This document shows positions 1 through 4,671 of a DNA stretch of 8,940 nucleotides, piece after piece. The notes under the pieces were generated by a model that was given only the letters and a program-made list of their open reading frames with translations, was not told where the DNA came from and ran no database searches. Positions within the stretch are counted from its first letter, which is position 1, and every line of letters begins with the position of its first letter. Source of the stretch: Deltaproteobacteria bacterium. GTDB lineage: Bacteria > Myxococcota_A > UBA9160 > UBA4427. The stretch is taken from positions 1 through 8,940 of the forward strand of contig JADJOR010000023.1 in assembly GCA_016713665.1 (NCBI GenBank), given 5' to 3'. The translations under genes and the position numbers were made by a program.

Positions 1-1
1 C

Positions 2-421
2 GCATTGATGATGTCATTTGTGGCATTGGGCTGCGGGTTCGTTGATTTCGAGGACGTCAGCGATATTCCCGAGTTTTCCGATCTCATGGGGCGCGAGTTT
101 GTCTCAATGCGCGAAACCCATCTCTATGGCGTTAGCCTTGATCGCGACTACGCGCCTCATGTCGACAAATTCGAGATTCTTCCCGTTTCGATCGCCGGCC
201 CCGAGGTAGTCTCAAGCGAAACGCTACCTCCGGGAACCAAAATTACGGTCGTGAGCGTGCTCCGCTGTACGAACTGTTGGCTCGACCTAGAGGAGCGAAT
301 CGAGGTCGAAGTGAAGTTCGATCCTCCTCGATTGCAAGAAGAGGCGAAGGTGCGTATAAACCTCGAACATCTGCGCGGAGATGAAGCGGCATTCCAAGCC
401 GTTAAACTAGAACTACGATAA
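2..421 (+). CDS. Possible lipoprotein, N-terminus outside the window (integron cassette gene)
   Basis: I do not recognise this protein. The frame is open from the window edge to a TAA at 419-421. The first in-window starts (TTG at 5, ATG at 8 and 11) lie only a few codons before a VALGC sequence that resembles a lipobox. A signal peptide from those starts would be too short, so the true start is probably upstream of the window. The remainder is acidic and beta-rich in appearance, with a Cys-Thr-Asn-Cys pair (CTNC) near residue 89 counted from the TTG. The stop lies 16 bases before the R'' box of an attC site at 438, the usual spacing for a gene in an integron cassette. It is therefore best read as the cassette gene that belongs to that attC. 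Membrane anchoring is inferred only from the weak lipobox; a cytoplasmic protein is possible. Confidence 0.6.
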   Translation, partial: ALMMSFVALGCGFVDFEDVSDIPEFSDLMGREFVSMRETHLYGVSLDRDYAPHVDKFEILPVSIAGPEVVSSETLPPGTKITVVSVLRCTNCWLDLEERIEVEVKFDPPRLQEEAKVRINLEHLRGDEAAFQAVKLELR

Positions 422-458
422 ACCGAGAACGCTCGCCGCATAACCAAACGCTGCAGAC

Positions 459-461
459 GGA
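459..461. repeat. Left copy of 3-bp target site duplication (GGA)
   Basis: GGA directly precedes the left inverted repeat and recurs directly after the right inverted repeat at 1719-1721. Three base pairs is the usual duplication for IS3-group elements. The uninterrupted attC 2 has GGACGA once at the aligned position, which supports a duplication here. Confidence 0.8.
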
Positions 462-487
462 TGATCTTGCCCCGGTAAAGTGGACAC
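462..487 (+). repeat. Left terminal inverted repeat of the IS3-family element
   Basis: It begins TGATCTTGCCCCGG and ends AAGTGGACAC. Compared with the reverse complement of 1694-1718 it shows two substitutions and one extra A. This end lies downstream of the transposase genes. Confidence 0.9.
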
Positions 488-491
488 GAAG

Positions 492-1355
492 TTAAGCGGC
501 AGATCGTAGTCTTTCGTACTCCTCGGGCGAACGATAGTCAAGCGAAGAGTGCAGCCGGATCGTGTTGTAGAAGCCCTCGATGTACTCGAAGATCGCGAGC
601 CTCGCTTCCCTCCTCGTCTTGTAGTGGGCGTGGTAGATCCATTCGGTCTTCAGCGTGTGGAAGAAGCTCTCCGCCGCGGCGTTGTCGAGACACTGCCCCG
701 GACGACTCATGCTGCATCGCATCCCGTACTCATCGAGAAGGTCCTGGTAGGCTGCGGAGCTGTACTGGCTTCCGCGGTCCGTATGGTGGATCAGGCCGGG
801 GCGAGGTCGTCGCGTCTCGACCGCCATGGTCAAGGCCTCGAGAGTGATCTCCTGCTGAGGCGTACTCGAGGTCGACCAGCCGACGATCTTCCGCGAGTGC
901 AAGTCCATCAGCATCGCCAGATACAGCCAACCCTCACCCGTTCGGAGCTGGGTTACGTCGCCTACCCAGACGCGATCCCTTCGGGTCGAAGAGAACTCTC
1001 TCTGAAGCAGGTCGGGCGCCGCCGGGTGCTCGCTCCGGGTCGTCGAGATCCAGTGGAACTGCTTCATGCAACGCGCTCTGAGGCCTTCCTCTCGCATGAT
1101 TCGCGCGATCCGATGCCGGCCCCAGGACTGGCCCTGTCGACGAAGCAGTCGATAGATCCGCGGCGATCCATAGATGCCGTGGGCTTCACGATGGGCCCTT
1201 CGCACCTGGACCGAGATCGCCTCGTCCTCGACGATGCGACGACTTGGCTGACGACCCTGCCAGGCGTAGAACCCGCTGCGGGAGACCTTCAGGACTTCGC
1301 ACATCTTGCCTACCCGGAAGGTCTCCCGGTGCTCCTGGACGAACCTGAACTTCAC
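492..1355 (-). CDS. IS3-family transposase OrfB (DDE integrase domain)
   Basis: This is the catalytic part of the transposase, which cuts and joins the IS ends. The N-terminal third carries the HTH_21-like region (SRSGFYAW at about 25-32, HGIYGSPRIYRLL at about 59-71). The rve integrase core follows, with D133 (WVGDVT), D193 (HHTDRGSQY) and E229 (NAAAESFFHTLK). The 35 residues between the second Asp and the Glu give the canonical DD(35)E spacing. The family's C-terminal signature YNTIRLHSSLDYRSPEEY is complete, and 287 residues is a normal OrfB length. The GTG start overlaps the OrfA stop by four bases (GTGA), and the frame is -1 relative to OrfA. Expression may therefore use -1 frameshifting to an OrfAB fusion, coupled re-initiation, or both. 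Confidence 0.96.
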   Translation of the reverse strand: MKFRFVQEHRETFRVGKMCEVLKVSRSGFYAWQGRQPSRRIVEDEAISVQVRRAHREAHGIYGSPRIYRLLRRQGQSWGRHRIARIMREEGLRARCMKQFHWISTTRSEHPAAPDLLQREFSSTRRDRVWVGDVTQLRTGEGWLYLAMLMDLHSRKIVGWSTSSTPQQEITLEALTMAVETRRPRPGLIHHTDRGSQYSSAAYQDLLDEYGMRCSMSRPGQCLDNAAAESFFHTLKTEWIYHAHYKTRREARLAIFEYIEGFYNTIRLHSSLDYRSPEEYERLRSAA

Positions 1356-1660
1356 TTCTGGTCGTCCGCAAAGTAGGCCAGTGCTTTTTTCAAGATGTCC
1401 CGTTCCTCGGTGACATCCTTGAGTCGAGCCTTGAGCTCCCGGATTTCGTCGGTCTCGGCTCTCGCCTTCCCCTTGCCGGGGAACGGCTCAGGCGACTCGC
1501 CCTCGAGCTGATGTCTCCAGTACTGGAGCAGGCTCCGCGCGATCCCTAATGAGCTGGCGACTTCCGTCAGCGTCTTACCGCGGCGAACCATCGCCACGGC
1601 GTCCTTCTTGAACTGGGGAGTGAACGTCCTTCGGACGCGGGCTGATGCTCTCTTCGACAT
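1352..1660 (-). CDS. IS3-family transposase OrfA (HTH, end-binding subunit)
   Basis: OrfA supplies sequence-specific binding of the IS ends and regulates transposition. Residues about 12-50 form a Tnp_1-type helix-turn-helix (RRTFTPQFKKDAVAMV, then LTEVASSLGIARSLLQYW). The FPGKGK motif follows, then a charged, heptad-like stretch (EIRELKARLKDVTEERDILKKA) that probably forms the leucine zipper for multimerisation. I chose the ATG at 1660 over a GTG two codons upstream because AGAGAGG lies just 5' of it at good spacing. The length is then 102 residues, normal for the family. Near the 3' end a run of six A followed by G (1390 to 1384 on this strand) is a candidate slippage site for making OrfAB. 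Confidence 0.94.
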   Translation of the reverse strand: MSKRASARVRRTFTPQFKKDAVAMVRRGKTLTEVASSLGIARSLLQYWRHQLEGESPEPFPGKGKARAETDEIRELKARLKDVTEERDILKKALAYFADDQK

Positions 1661-1693
1661 GAACACCTCTCTCGGTCATGATAGACCGGTTGG

Positions 1694-1718
1694 GTGTCCA
1701 CTTATCGGGGCAAGGTCA
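1694..1718 (-). repeat. Right terminal inverted repeat of the IS3-family element
   Basis: Read on the minus strand it starts TGACCTTGCCCCGA and ends AGTGGACAC, matching the left end apart from two substitutions and one missing base. It is about 30 bp upstream of the orfA start and probably overlaps the transposase promoter. Confidence 0.9.
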
Positions 1719-1721
1719 GGA
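1719..1721. repeat. Right copy of 3-bp target site duplication (GGA)
   Basis: GGA directly follows the right inverted repeat and matches 459-461. After it the attC sequence resumes with CGAGCCC, aligned with CGATTCG in attC 2. Confidence 0.8.
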
Positions 1722-1924
1722 CGAGCCCTCGGCCGAGCCCGTCGCGGCCTGCGCCGCCCCTAGTTCCTCCGCCCTCTGGGCTCCGGAAGGGGCAGCTCGT
1801 GCGGCTTCGCAGCGGTCGCTGTACGCTCGCCGGACACTCTCTAGCGCGGACTCGCCGCTGAGCCTTGGTCCGTTATGCGGCGTCCCCGACCAGAGTGCCG
1901 ATGAGCGTGCCGGAATGGCCGCGC

Positions 1925-1930
1925 TAGAAT
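1925..1930 (+). promoter_or_regulatory. Possible -10 element (TAGAAT) ahead of the DUF433 gene
   Basis: TAGAAT matches five of six bases of the TATAAT consensus and ends seven bases before the ATG at 1938. Transcription would begin at or very near the start codon, giving a leaderless message. This would explain why I see no Shine-Dalgarno sequence before the ATG. No convincing -35 box is present at 17 bp spacing, so the call is tentative. Confidence 0.3.
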
Positions 1931-1937
1931 CCGCGCC

Positions 1938-2159
1938 ATGGATTATCGCGACCGAATCACGATCGAGCCGGGGAAGCGAGGCGGAAAGCCCTGCATCCGT
2001 GGCTTACGAATTACGGTTTTCGACGTCCTCGAGTATCTCGCGTCGGGTATGACTGAATCCGAGATCATCCAGGACTTCCCCGAGCTGACAGTCGACGATA
2101 TCCGAGCCTGCTTGGCATTTGCAGCCGATCGAGAGCGAAAGCTCGCTTCCGCTGGCTAG
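1938..2159 (+). CDS. DUF433 domain protein, probable antitoxin of a DUF433/DUF5615 pair
   Basis: The 73-residue product matches the DUF433 pattern: DRITIEPGKRGGKPCIRGLR at about 5-24, then ITVFDVLEYLASGMTESEII and a winged-helix-like DFPELTVDDIRACLAFAAD near the C-terminus. DUF433 proteins are small DNA-binding proteins usually encoded just upstream of DUF5615 PIN-like proteins, and the pair is regarded as a VapBC-like toxin-antitoxin module. Here the downstream gene follows after three bases, so the two are almost certainly co-transcribed and translationally coupled. The ORF is complete and of normal length. No ribosome-binding site is obvious. The antitoxin role comes from family knowledge and position. 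Confidence 0.9.
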   Translation: MDYRDRITIEPGKRGGKPCIRGLRITVFDVLEYLASGMTESEIIQDFPELTVDDIRACLAFAADRERKLASAG

Positions 2160-2162
2160 CCA

Positions 2163-2506
2163 GTGAAGCTCCTCTTCGACCAGAACCTGTCCGTGAAGCT
2201 CGTCACGAGCCTCCAAGAGCTTTATCCGGACTCATCCCATCTTTCGCTGGTCGGACTCTCCCGTGCTCCCGATGAGGATGTCTGGGCGTTCGCGTTGGCG
2301 AACAGCTTCATCATTGTCTCAAAGGACGATGACTTTCGGCAGCTGTCGATGCTGCGAGGTGCCCTCCGAAGGTGGTCTGGCTCCAGCTCGGCAACTGCAA
2401 GACCTCGGCGATCGAACAGGCCCTCCGTCGTCGCTATCCAGCGATTGAGTCCTTTGTGCGCAATGCTGAATCGACCTTCCTGATCGTGCCAAAGGACGCC
2501 GCATAA
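2163..2506 (+). pseudogene. DUF5615 PIN-like toxin gene with a single-base frameshift
   Basis: The N-terminal half, from a GTG start, reads MKLLFDQNLSVKLVTSL and then IIVSKDDDFRQLSMLRGA. This is typical of the DUF5615 PIN-like fold, with acidic residues (D6; the D cluster after VSK) expected to bind the metal for RNA cleavage. At CCC (2362-2364) one C appears to be missing. Adding it restores PPKVVWLQLGNCKTSAIEQA and a tail ending in FLIVPKDAA, both typical of the family, and gives 114 residues. The restored stop is TAA at 2504-2506, inside the R'' box of attC 2. As given, the frame runs on to a stop at 2483 with unrelated sequence. It is either a sequencing error or a very recent inactivation. 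The intact antitoxin gene lies three bases upstream. Confidence 0.85.
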
Positions 2507-2677
2507 CCAACCAATGCAGTCGGACGATTCGTAGTCGAGGCCGTCGCATCCTGCGCCGACCTCGACGCTCCGCCCTTCGGGCTCCGCGTAGGACGGCTCG
2601 TGCGGCTTCGCGCCGACCGTTGTACTCTCGCCAGACCTCTTTAGCGCGAATTGCCGCTGATCGGCGATCCGTTATGC
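2501..2677 (+). other. Integron attC recombination site 2 (intact, 177 bp)
   Basis: R'' GCATAAC (2501-2507) and R' GTTATGC (2671-2677) are exact complements. The left arm ATGCAGTCGG pairs with the right arm CCGCTGAT when one G and one T are left unpaired, the hallmark extrahelical bases of attC sites. The centre can fold into a long imperfect stem and resembles that of attC 1, notably CTCGTGCGGCTTCGC. The length is in the range of long attC sites such as VCRs. The orientation places the integron integrase and attI to the left of the window. The stop codon of the preceding toxin gene falls within R''. Confidence 0.87.
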
Positions 2678-2694
2678 GGCAAGCCCGGAAACGC

Positions 2695-2913
2695 CTAGCT
2701 GGCCGATTTCCACTTGAGACCAGGGCGTCTCTTTACCTTCGCGCATTCTCGAAGGTATAAGTTGATCAAAGTCTGGTAGGGAATCTCCGTATCCGCTGCG
2801 AGCGCCTTGAAATATTCAAGAGTCTGCTCGTCTAGCCGGATCGTGACCTGCCTCTTGATCTGCTTCGCGTAGGGATTCGCCTTTCCCTTCGAGAAATCGT
2901 ATTGCCGCCTCAT
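2695..2913 (-). CDS. brnA: BrnA/CopG-family antitoxin
   Basis: The product has the BrnA layout: an N-terminal YDFSKGKANPYAK segment, then a ribbon-helix-helix (KRQVTIRLDEQTLEYFKALA at about 20-40, TEIPYQTLINLYLREC after it) and a basic end, LKWKS. BrnA neutralises the BrnT RNase and represses the operon. I prefer the ATG at 2913 (72 residues) to the in-frame ATG at 2922. AGAGGAG is correctly spaced for 2913 but touches 2922, and the 2913 ATG forms an ATGA overlap with the restored brnT stop. The pair lies on the strand opposite to the cassette genes, just after attC 2. Repression by binding upstream of brnT is known for the family; no operator is identified here. Confidence 0.9.
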   Translation of the reverse strand: MRRQYDFSKGKANPYAKQIKRQVTIRLDEQTLEYFKALAADTEIPYQTLINLYLRECAKVKRRPGLKWKSAS

Positions 2914-3205
2914 CTCCGCCATCTCCTCTCATAGTCGCGGCGTTCTTCGCGATGCGCCTTTCGAGCTGAAAATTATCCGAATGATCCGATCGTCGGATCG
3001 GTAGCAATGGCAAACTACGAGCGTTCGCAGGCTTGCGCTGAGTCCCAACAGAACGAACCGATCCTCGGCGTCTTCGTCTGGGTCGTCGACGAGGATGGCT
3101 CGATCATCGGAAAAAGACCGACTGGGCCTCTTCGAAAGAGACCCCATGCTTCCGCTGATTCGCGGCGCTCTTGCGAGCATCCCATTCGAAGCGGAGGTCG
3201 TTCAT
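2910..3205 (-). pseudogene. brnT: BrnT-family RNase toxin gene with two single-base frameshifts
   Basis: Three frames join into a full BrnT. MNDLRFEWDARKSAANQRKH and GVSFEEAQSV come from the ATG at 3205. After the A5 run at 3111-3115 the frame continues as FSDDRAILVDDPDEDAEDRF and LVVCHCYRSDDRIIRII. After the A4 run at 2969-2972 it continues as SARKAHREERRDYERRWRR and a TGA. The FEWD..K...N..KHGVSF start and the RIISAR.A...ER.DYE end are family signatures. Removing one base from each run turns 296 bases into 98 codons, giving 97 residues, exactly as expected for BrnT. The restored TGA overlaps the brnA ATG (ATGA), normal coupling for this operon. Both errors are one extra T (on this strand) in a homopolymer, which points to sequencing error. 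BrnT cleaves RNA when BrnA is lost. Confidence 0.88.
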
Positions 3206-3250
3206 GGTGTGCGAGTGTAATACAAGGTAATTATGAGCAAGCTGACCGGT

Positions 3251-3290
3251 CGGGGACATGGTTAACAGAAGTCCGGGGACATGGTTTACA
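3251..3290. repeat. Pair of 17-bp direct repeats resembling an insertion-sequence end
   Basis: CGGGGACATGGTTAACA (3251-3267) and CGGGGACATGGTTTACA (3274-3290) differ at one base and start 23 bp apart. On the minus strand they read TGTAAACC/TGTTAACC ATGTCCCCG. Tandem TG-starting repeats of this kind resemble the ends of IS21- or IS481-type elements, from memory and not verified. No transposase is recognisable on either side, so this would be a solo end. The repeats lie 45-85 bp upstream of the brnT start, so a role as operators for the toxin-antitoxin promoter is an alternative. Confidence 0.6.
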
Positions 3291-3663
3291 CCTCGTTCCG
3301 ACCGCCGACCTCCCCCGATCCACGTTCATCGGCGACGAAGGGCAGGTCGCGTCAAACGTCTTCCCGGGTGAGAAGCAGAATGCGATCGGCCGGGCCACGC
3401 CTCGCGCGCAGCCGTGTGATCAGTTCGAGATCATGCGAGGCTCCGAAACGATGAGGCGCCGCGATCTCCTCCAGCGGAACGACTCGGGCGGACGGCGGCG
3501 ACTGGGCCGAGATTTCCGCGAGTCTGCAGCCGTTCGCGTCTGCGTGCTCGACTTCCTTTGAGGCACCGCTTGCGTCGTCGCGAAGCGACTGCTTTCCTGG
3601 CGGACTTCGGGCGCGGCTCGCGGCCAATCTCCGCGCCTCACCAGGACAGGCCAGGGCCAGCCG
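3291..3663. other. Region with no assignable gene between the IS-like repeats and the lipoprotein gene
   Basis: Several frames are open on both strands, as expected at high GC, but none resembles a known family. The minus-strand frame ending at 3352 contains a protein-like stretch (FGASHDLELITRLRARR, then ILLLTREDV before its stop), and the plus-strand frame ending at 3561 crosses the same bases. Given the neighbouring IS-like repeats, it may be a remnant of a mobile element or of a gene cut by one. I found no terminator, tRNA or attC site here. Confidence 0.4.
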
Positions 3664-4098
3664 ATGCGCATCATCCTCCCGTCGATCGCCCTTCTGGTCA
3701 TGGGTTGTCCGATGTCGGATTCGAGTTCTCCCGAACAGGCCGCTCAGGAGCAGTTCGCGGCCGCTGCCGAGACTCCGGTCGGAGTCATCGGGGCGAGGTT
3801 CGCCGGTCATCTCGTCGCGAAGGATTTCGAGCGCGCGTCGGAGATGCTGGTGCCGTCGCTTCGAGACGATTCGTCTGCGACCGAGCTCGAGTCCCGTTAC
3901 GAGGCGATGATCGAATACGCAGGAGGGCCCGCCGAGTCGGTTCAACCGGTCACGACGATGAGCGACTGGCCGGGCAAGCGACCGGGCGATCAGGCTTGGG
4001 TCTACGTCGCGATCGACGGTCAGGGCTTCTCGGAAGGCGTGACCCTGATCGTGACGGACGACGGAAGAATTCGCGAGATCGAGTGGGGCCGGCCCTGA
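3664..4098 (+). CDS. Small putative lipoprotein of unknown function
   Basis: I do not recognise the family. The 144-residue product starts with a short signal peptide, MRIILPSIALLVMGC, whose VMGC resembles a lipobox, followed by a Ser-rich linker (DSSSPEQAAQ). The mature part has a helix (FAGHLVAKDFERASEMLVPSL), then EAMIEYAGG, and a beta-like C-terminus (WVYVAIDGQGFSEGVTLIVT, then DDGRIREIEWGRP). The order helix, 'F.RA..ML', then paired strands ending in 'DDGRIREIEWG' recalls small DUF3887/NTF2-like secreted domains, which is inference. The frame is uninterrupted, unlike most of its right-hand neighbours. The next gene begins 17 bases after the stop with a strong ribosome-binding site, so the two may form an operon. 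Confidence 0.75.
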   Translation: MRIILPSIALLVMGCPMSDSSSPEQAAQEQFAAAAETPVGVIGARFAGHLVAKDFERASEMLVPSLRDDSSATELESRYEAMIEYAGGPAESVQPVTTMSDWPGKRPGDQAWVYVAIDGQGFSEGVTLIVTDDGRIREIEWGRP

Positions 4099-4101
4099 CG
4101 G

Positions 4102-4106
4102 GGAGG
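4102..4106 (+). promoter_or_regulatory. Ribosome-binding site GGAGG for the gene at 4116
   Basis: GGAGG lies nine bases before the ATG at 4116. It selects that ATG over the much longer upstream open frame and over the ATG at 4146. Confidence 0.6.
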
Positions 4107-4115
4107 CGGACGACC

Positions 4116-4439
4116 ATGCGATCTGTCGTCGTGCGCGGAGTCGGCATGCGGGAGACGGTCGTGCGAGCCTCTTGGACCGCGGTTGCATTCCTGATCGTCG
4201 CCCTTGCGTGCGCCGCGAATCGCGAGCGCGATGATCGGGCGCGACGGGGCGAGCGAACGGCGCCTGTCGTCGCGCAGATCGCTCCAATCGGGCTTCCCCG
4301 ACCGCGTCCGCTCGCAGAAGGCGACCGGTGCGTTGGGGTCGTCTCCAGGGTCATTCCCAGTCGGCAATCCGAATCGCGGGGCTATTGGGATGCTTCGATC
4401 CGGGCGAGATCGATCGTGCGTTCTCGCCGGGGATCGTGA
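4116..4439 (+). CDS. Putative small secreted protein or lipoprotein, possibly frameshifted at its 3' end
   Basis: I do not recognise this protein. The start is supported by the GGAGG upstream and the position 17 bases after the preceding stop. After a basic N-terminus, WTAVAFLIVALAC forms a hydrophobic core ending in a possible lipobox, followed by a charged, Arg/Asp-rich linker. As given, the product is 107 residues and ends in low-complexity Arg/Ser sequence (RARSIVRSRRGS) that does not look natural. Better protein-like text appears in the other frames just downstream (LGCFDPGEIDRAFSPGIV around 4380-4440; LPMLLQAPTSVIGFDSTELE around 4446-4505, stop at 4551). The true gene may thus reach 4551 with one or two indels. 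The start is fairly secure; the end is not. Confidence 0.45.
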   Translation: MRSVVVRGVGMRETVVRASWTAVAFLIVALACAANRERDDRARRGERTAPVVAQIAPIGLPRPRPLAEGDRCVGVVSRVIPSRQSESRGYWDASIRARSIVRSRRGS

Positions 4440-4671
4440 CTCCTTGCCCATGCTGCTGCAGGCGCCGACTTCGGTGATCGGGTTCGACTCGACCGAGCTC
4501 GAACATCGGGGCGATCCGGTCGAGCGGTCGGACGAGGATTCAGATCCGTAGCGAGAGCATCGGACGAAGCCGCACACAACCATCGTCGGGGCTCATCGCC
4601 GAGGCAGGAAGAAGCGGGCGCGGGCCGTCCTCCCGGGCCGAGTTGCGTTCCGTGCGGCCTGCGATCGCTCT

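Larger units (their letters stand above)
462..1718 (-). mobile_element. Complete IS3-family insertion sequence, 1257 bp
   Basis: The element has two overlapping transposase reading frames on the minus strand, imperfect terminal inverted repeats of about 25 bp beginning 5'-TG, and a 3-bp GGA target duplication. The size of about 1.26 kb fits the family. The FPGKGK motif and a leucine-zipper-like end in OrfA suggest the IS3 subgroup, which is inference. Both frames are intact, so the element may be active and could have arrived recently. It sits inside the left stem arm of an integron attC site. Confidence 0.93.
438..1878 (+). other. Integron attC recombination site 1, interrupted by an IS3-family element
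   Basis: The outer boxes are GCATAAC (438-444) and its exact complement GTTATGC (1872-1878), extended by flanking CCG/CGG. Inside them, the left arm GCTGCAGACGG (450-460) pairs with the right arm CCGCTGAGC once two bases (a G and an A) are left unpaired in the left arm. Such extrahelical bases mark the strand that integron integrase recognises. Removing the IS (462-1718) and one copy of GGA leaves about 181 bp, close to the 177 bp of attC 2. The restored junction GGACGA matches attC 2 at the same place, and the central parts of both sites share blocks such as CTGCGCCG and CTCGTGCGGCTTCGC. Crossover would fall after the G at 1872. With 1.26 kb inserted in one stem arm, hairpin folding and use by integrase are probably impaired. 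Confidence 0.85.
1873..2671 (+). mobile_element. Integron gene cassette carrying a DUF433/DUF5615 toxin-antitoxin pair
   Basis: The cassette runs from the crossover point in the R' box of attC 1 (G|TT at 1872/1873) to the equivalent point in attC 2 (2671). It is 799 bp long and holds two genes in the same direction as the cassette, followed by its own attC. The ORFs start about 60 bp after the upstream crossover point, and the second ORF stops inside the R'' box of attC 2, the compact layout typical of cassettes. Toxin-antitoxin cassettes are known in large chromosomal integrons, where they are thought to stabilise the array. Confidence 0.8.

Noticed and set aside
549..1376. Long plus-strand open frame of 275 codons across the IS.
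   Set aside because: It is the antisense shadow of OrfB, which has a full DD(35)E domain; the plus frame has no family-like content.
1678..2052. Plus-strand frame of 124 codons spanning the right IS end and attC 1.
   Set aside because: It crosses the IS terminus and a recombination site and overlaps the DUF433 gene out of frame; its composition is that of the attC stem.
1719..2690. CRISPR array suggested by the repeated blocks in the two attC sites.
   Set aside because: Only two copies occur, nearly 800 bp apart, with genes between them and internal dyad symmetry; attC explains them fully.
3352..4287. Minus-strand frame of 311 codons opposite the lipoprotein gene.
   Set aside because: The plus-strand 3664-4098 frame has a signal peptide, sensible composition and a plausible fold; the minus frame is Arg-rich and lacks recognisable motifs.
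3558..4439. Long plus frame starting at 3558.
   Set aside because: Its first half overlaps the lipoprotein gene out of frame. Only the part from the ATG at 4116, preceded by GGAGG, is retained as a gene.
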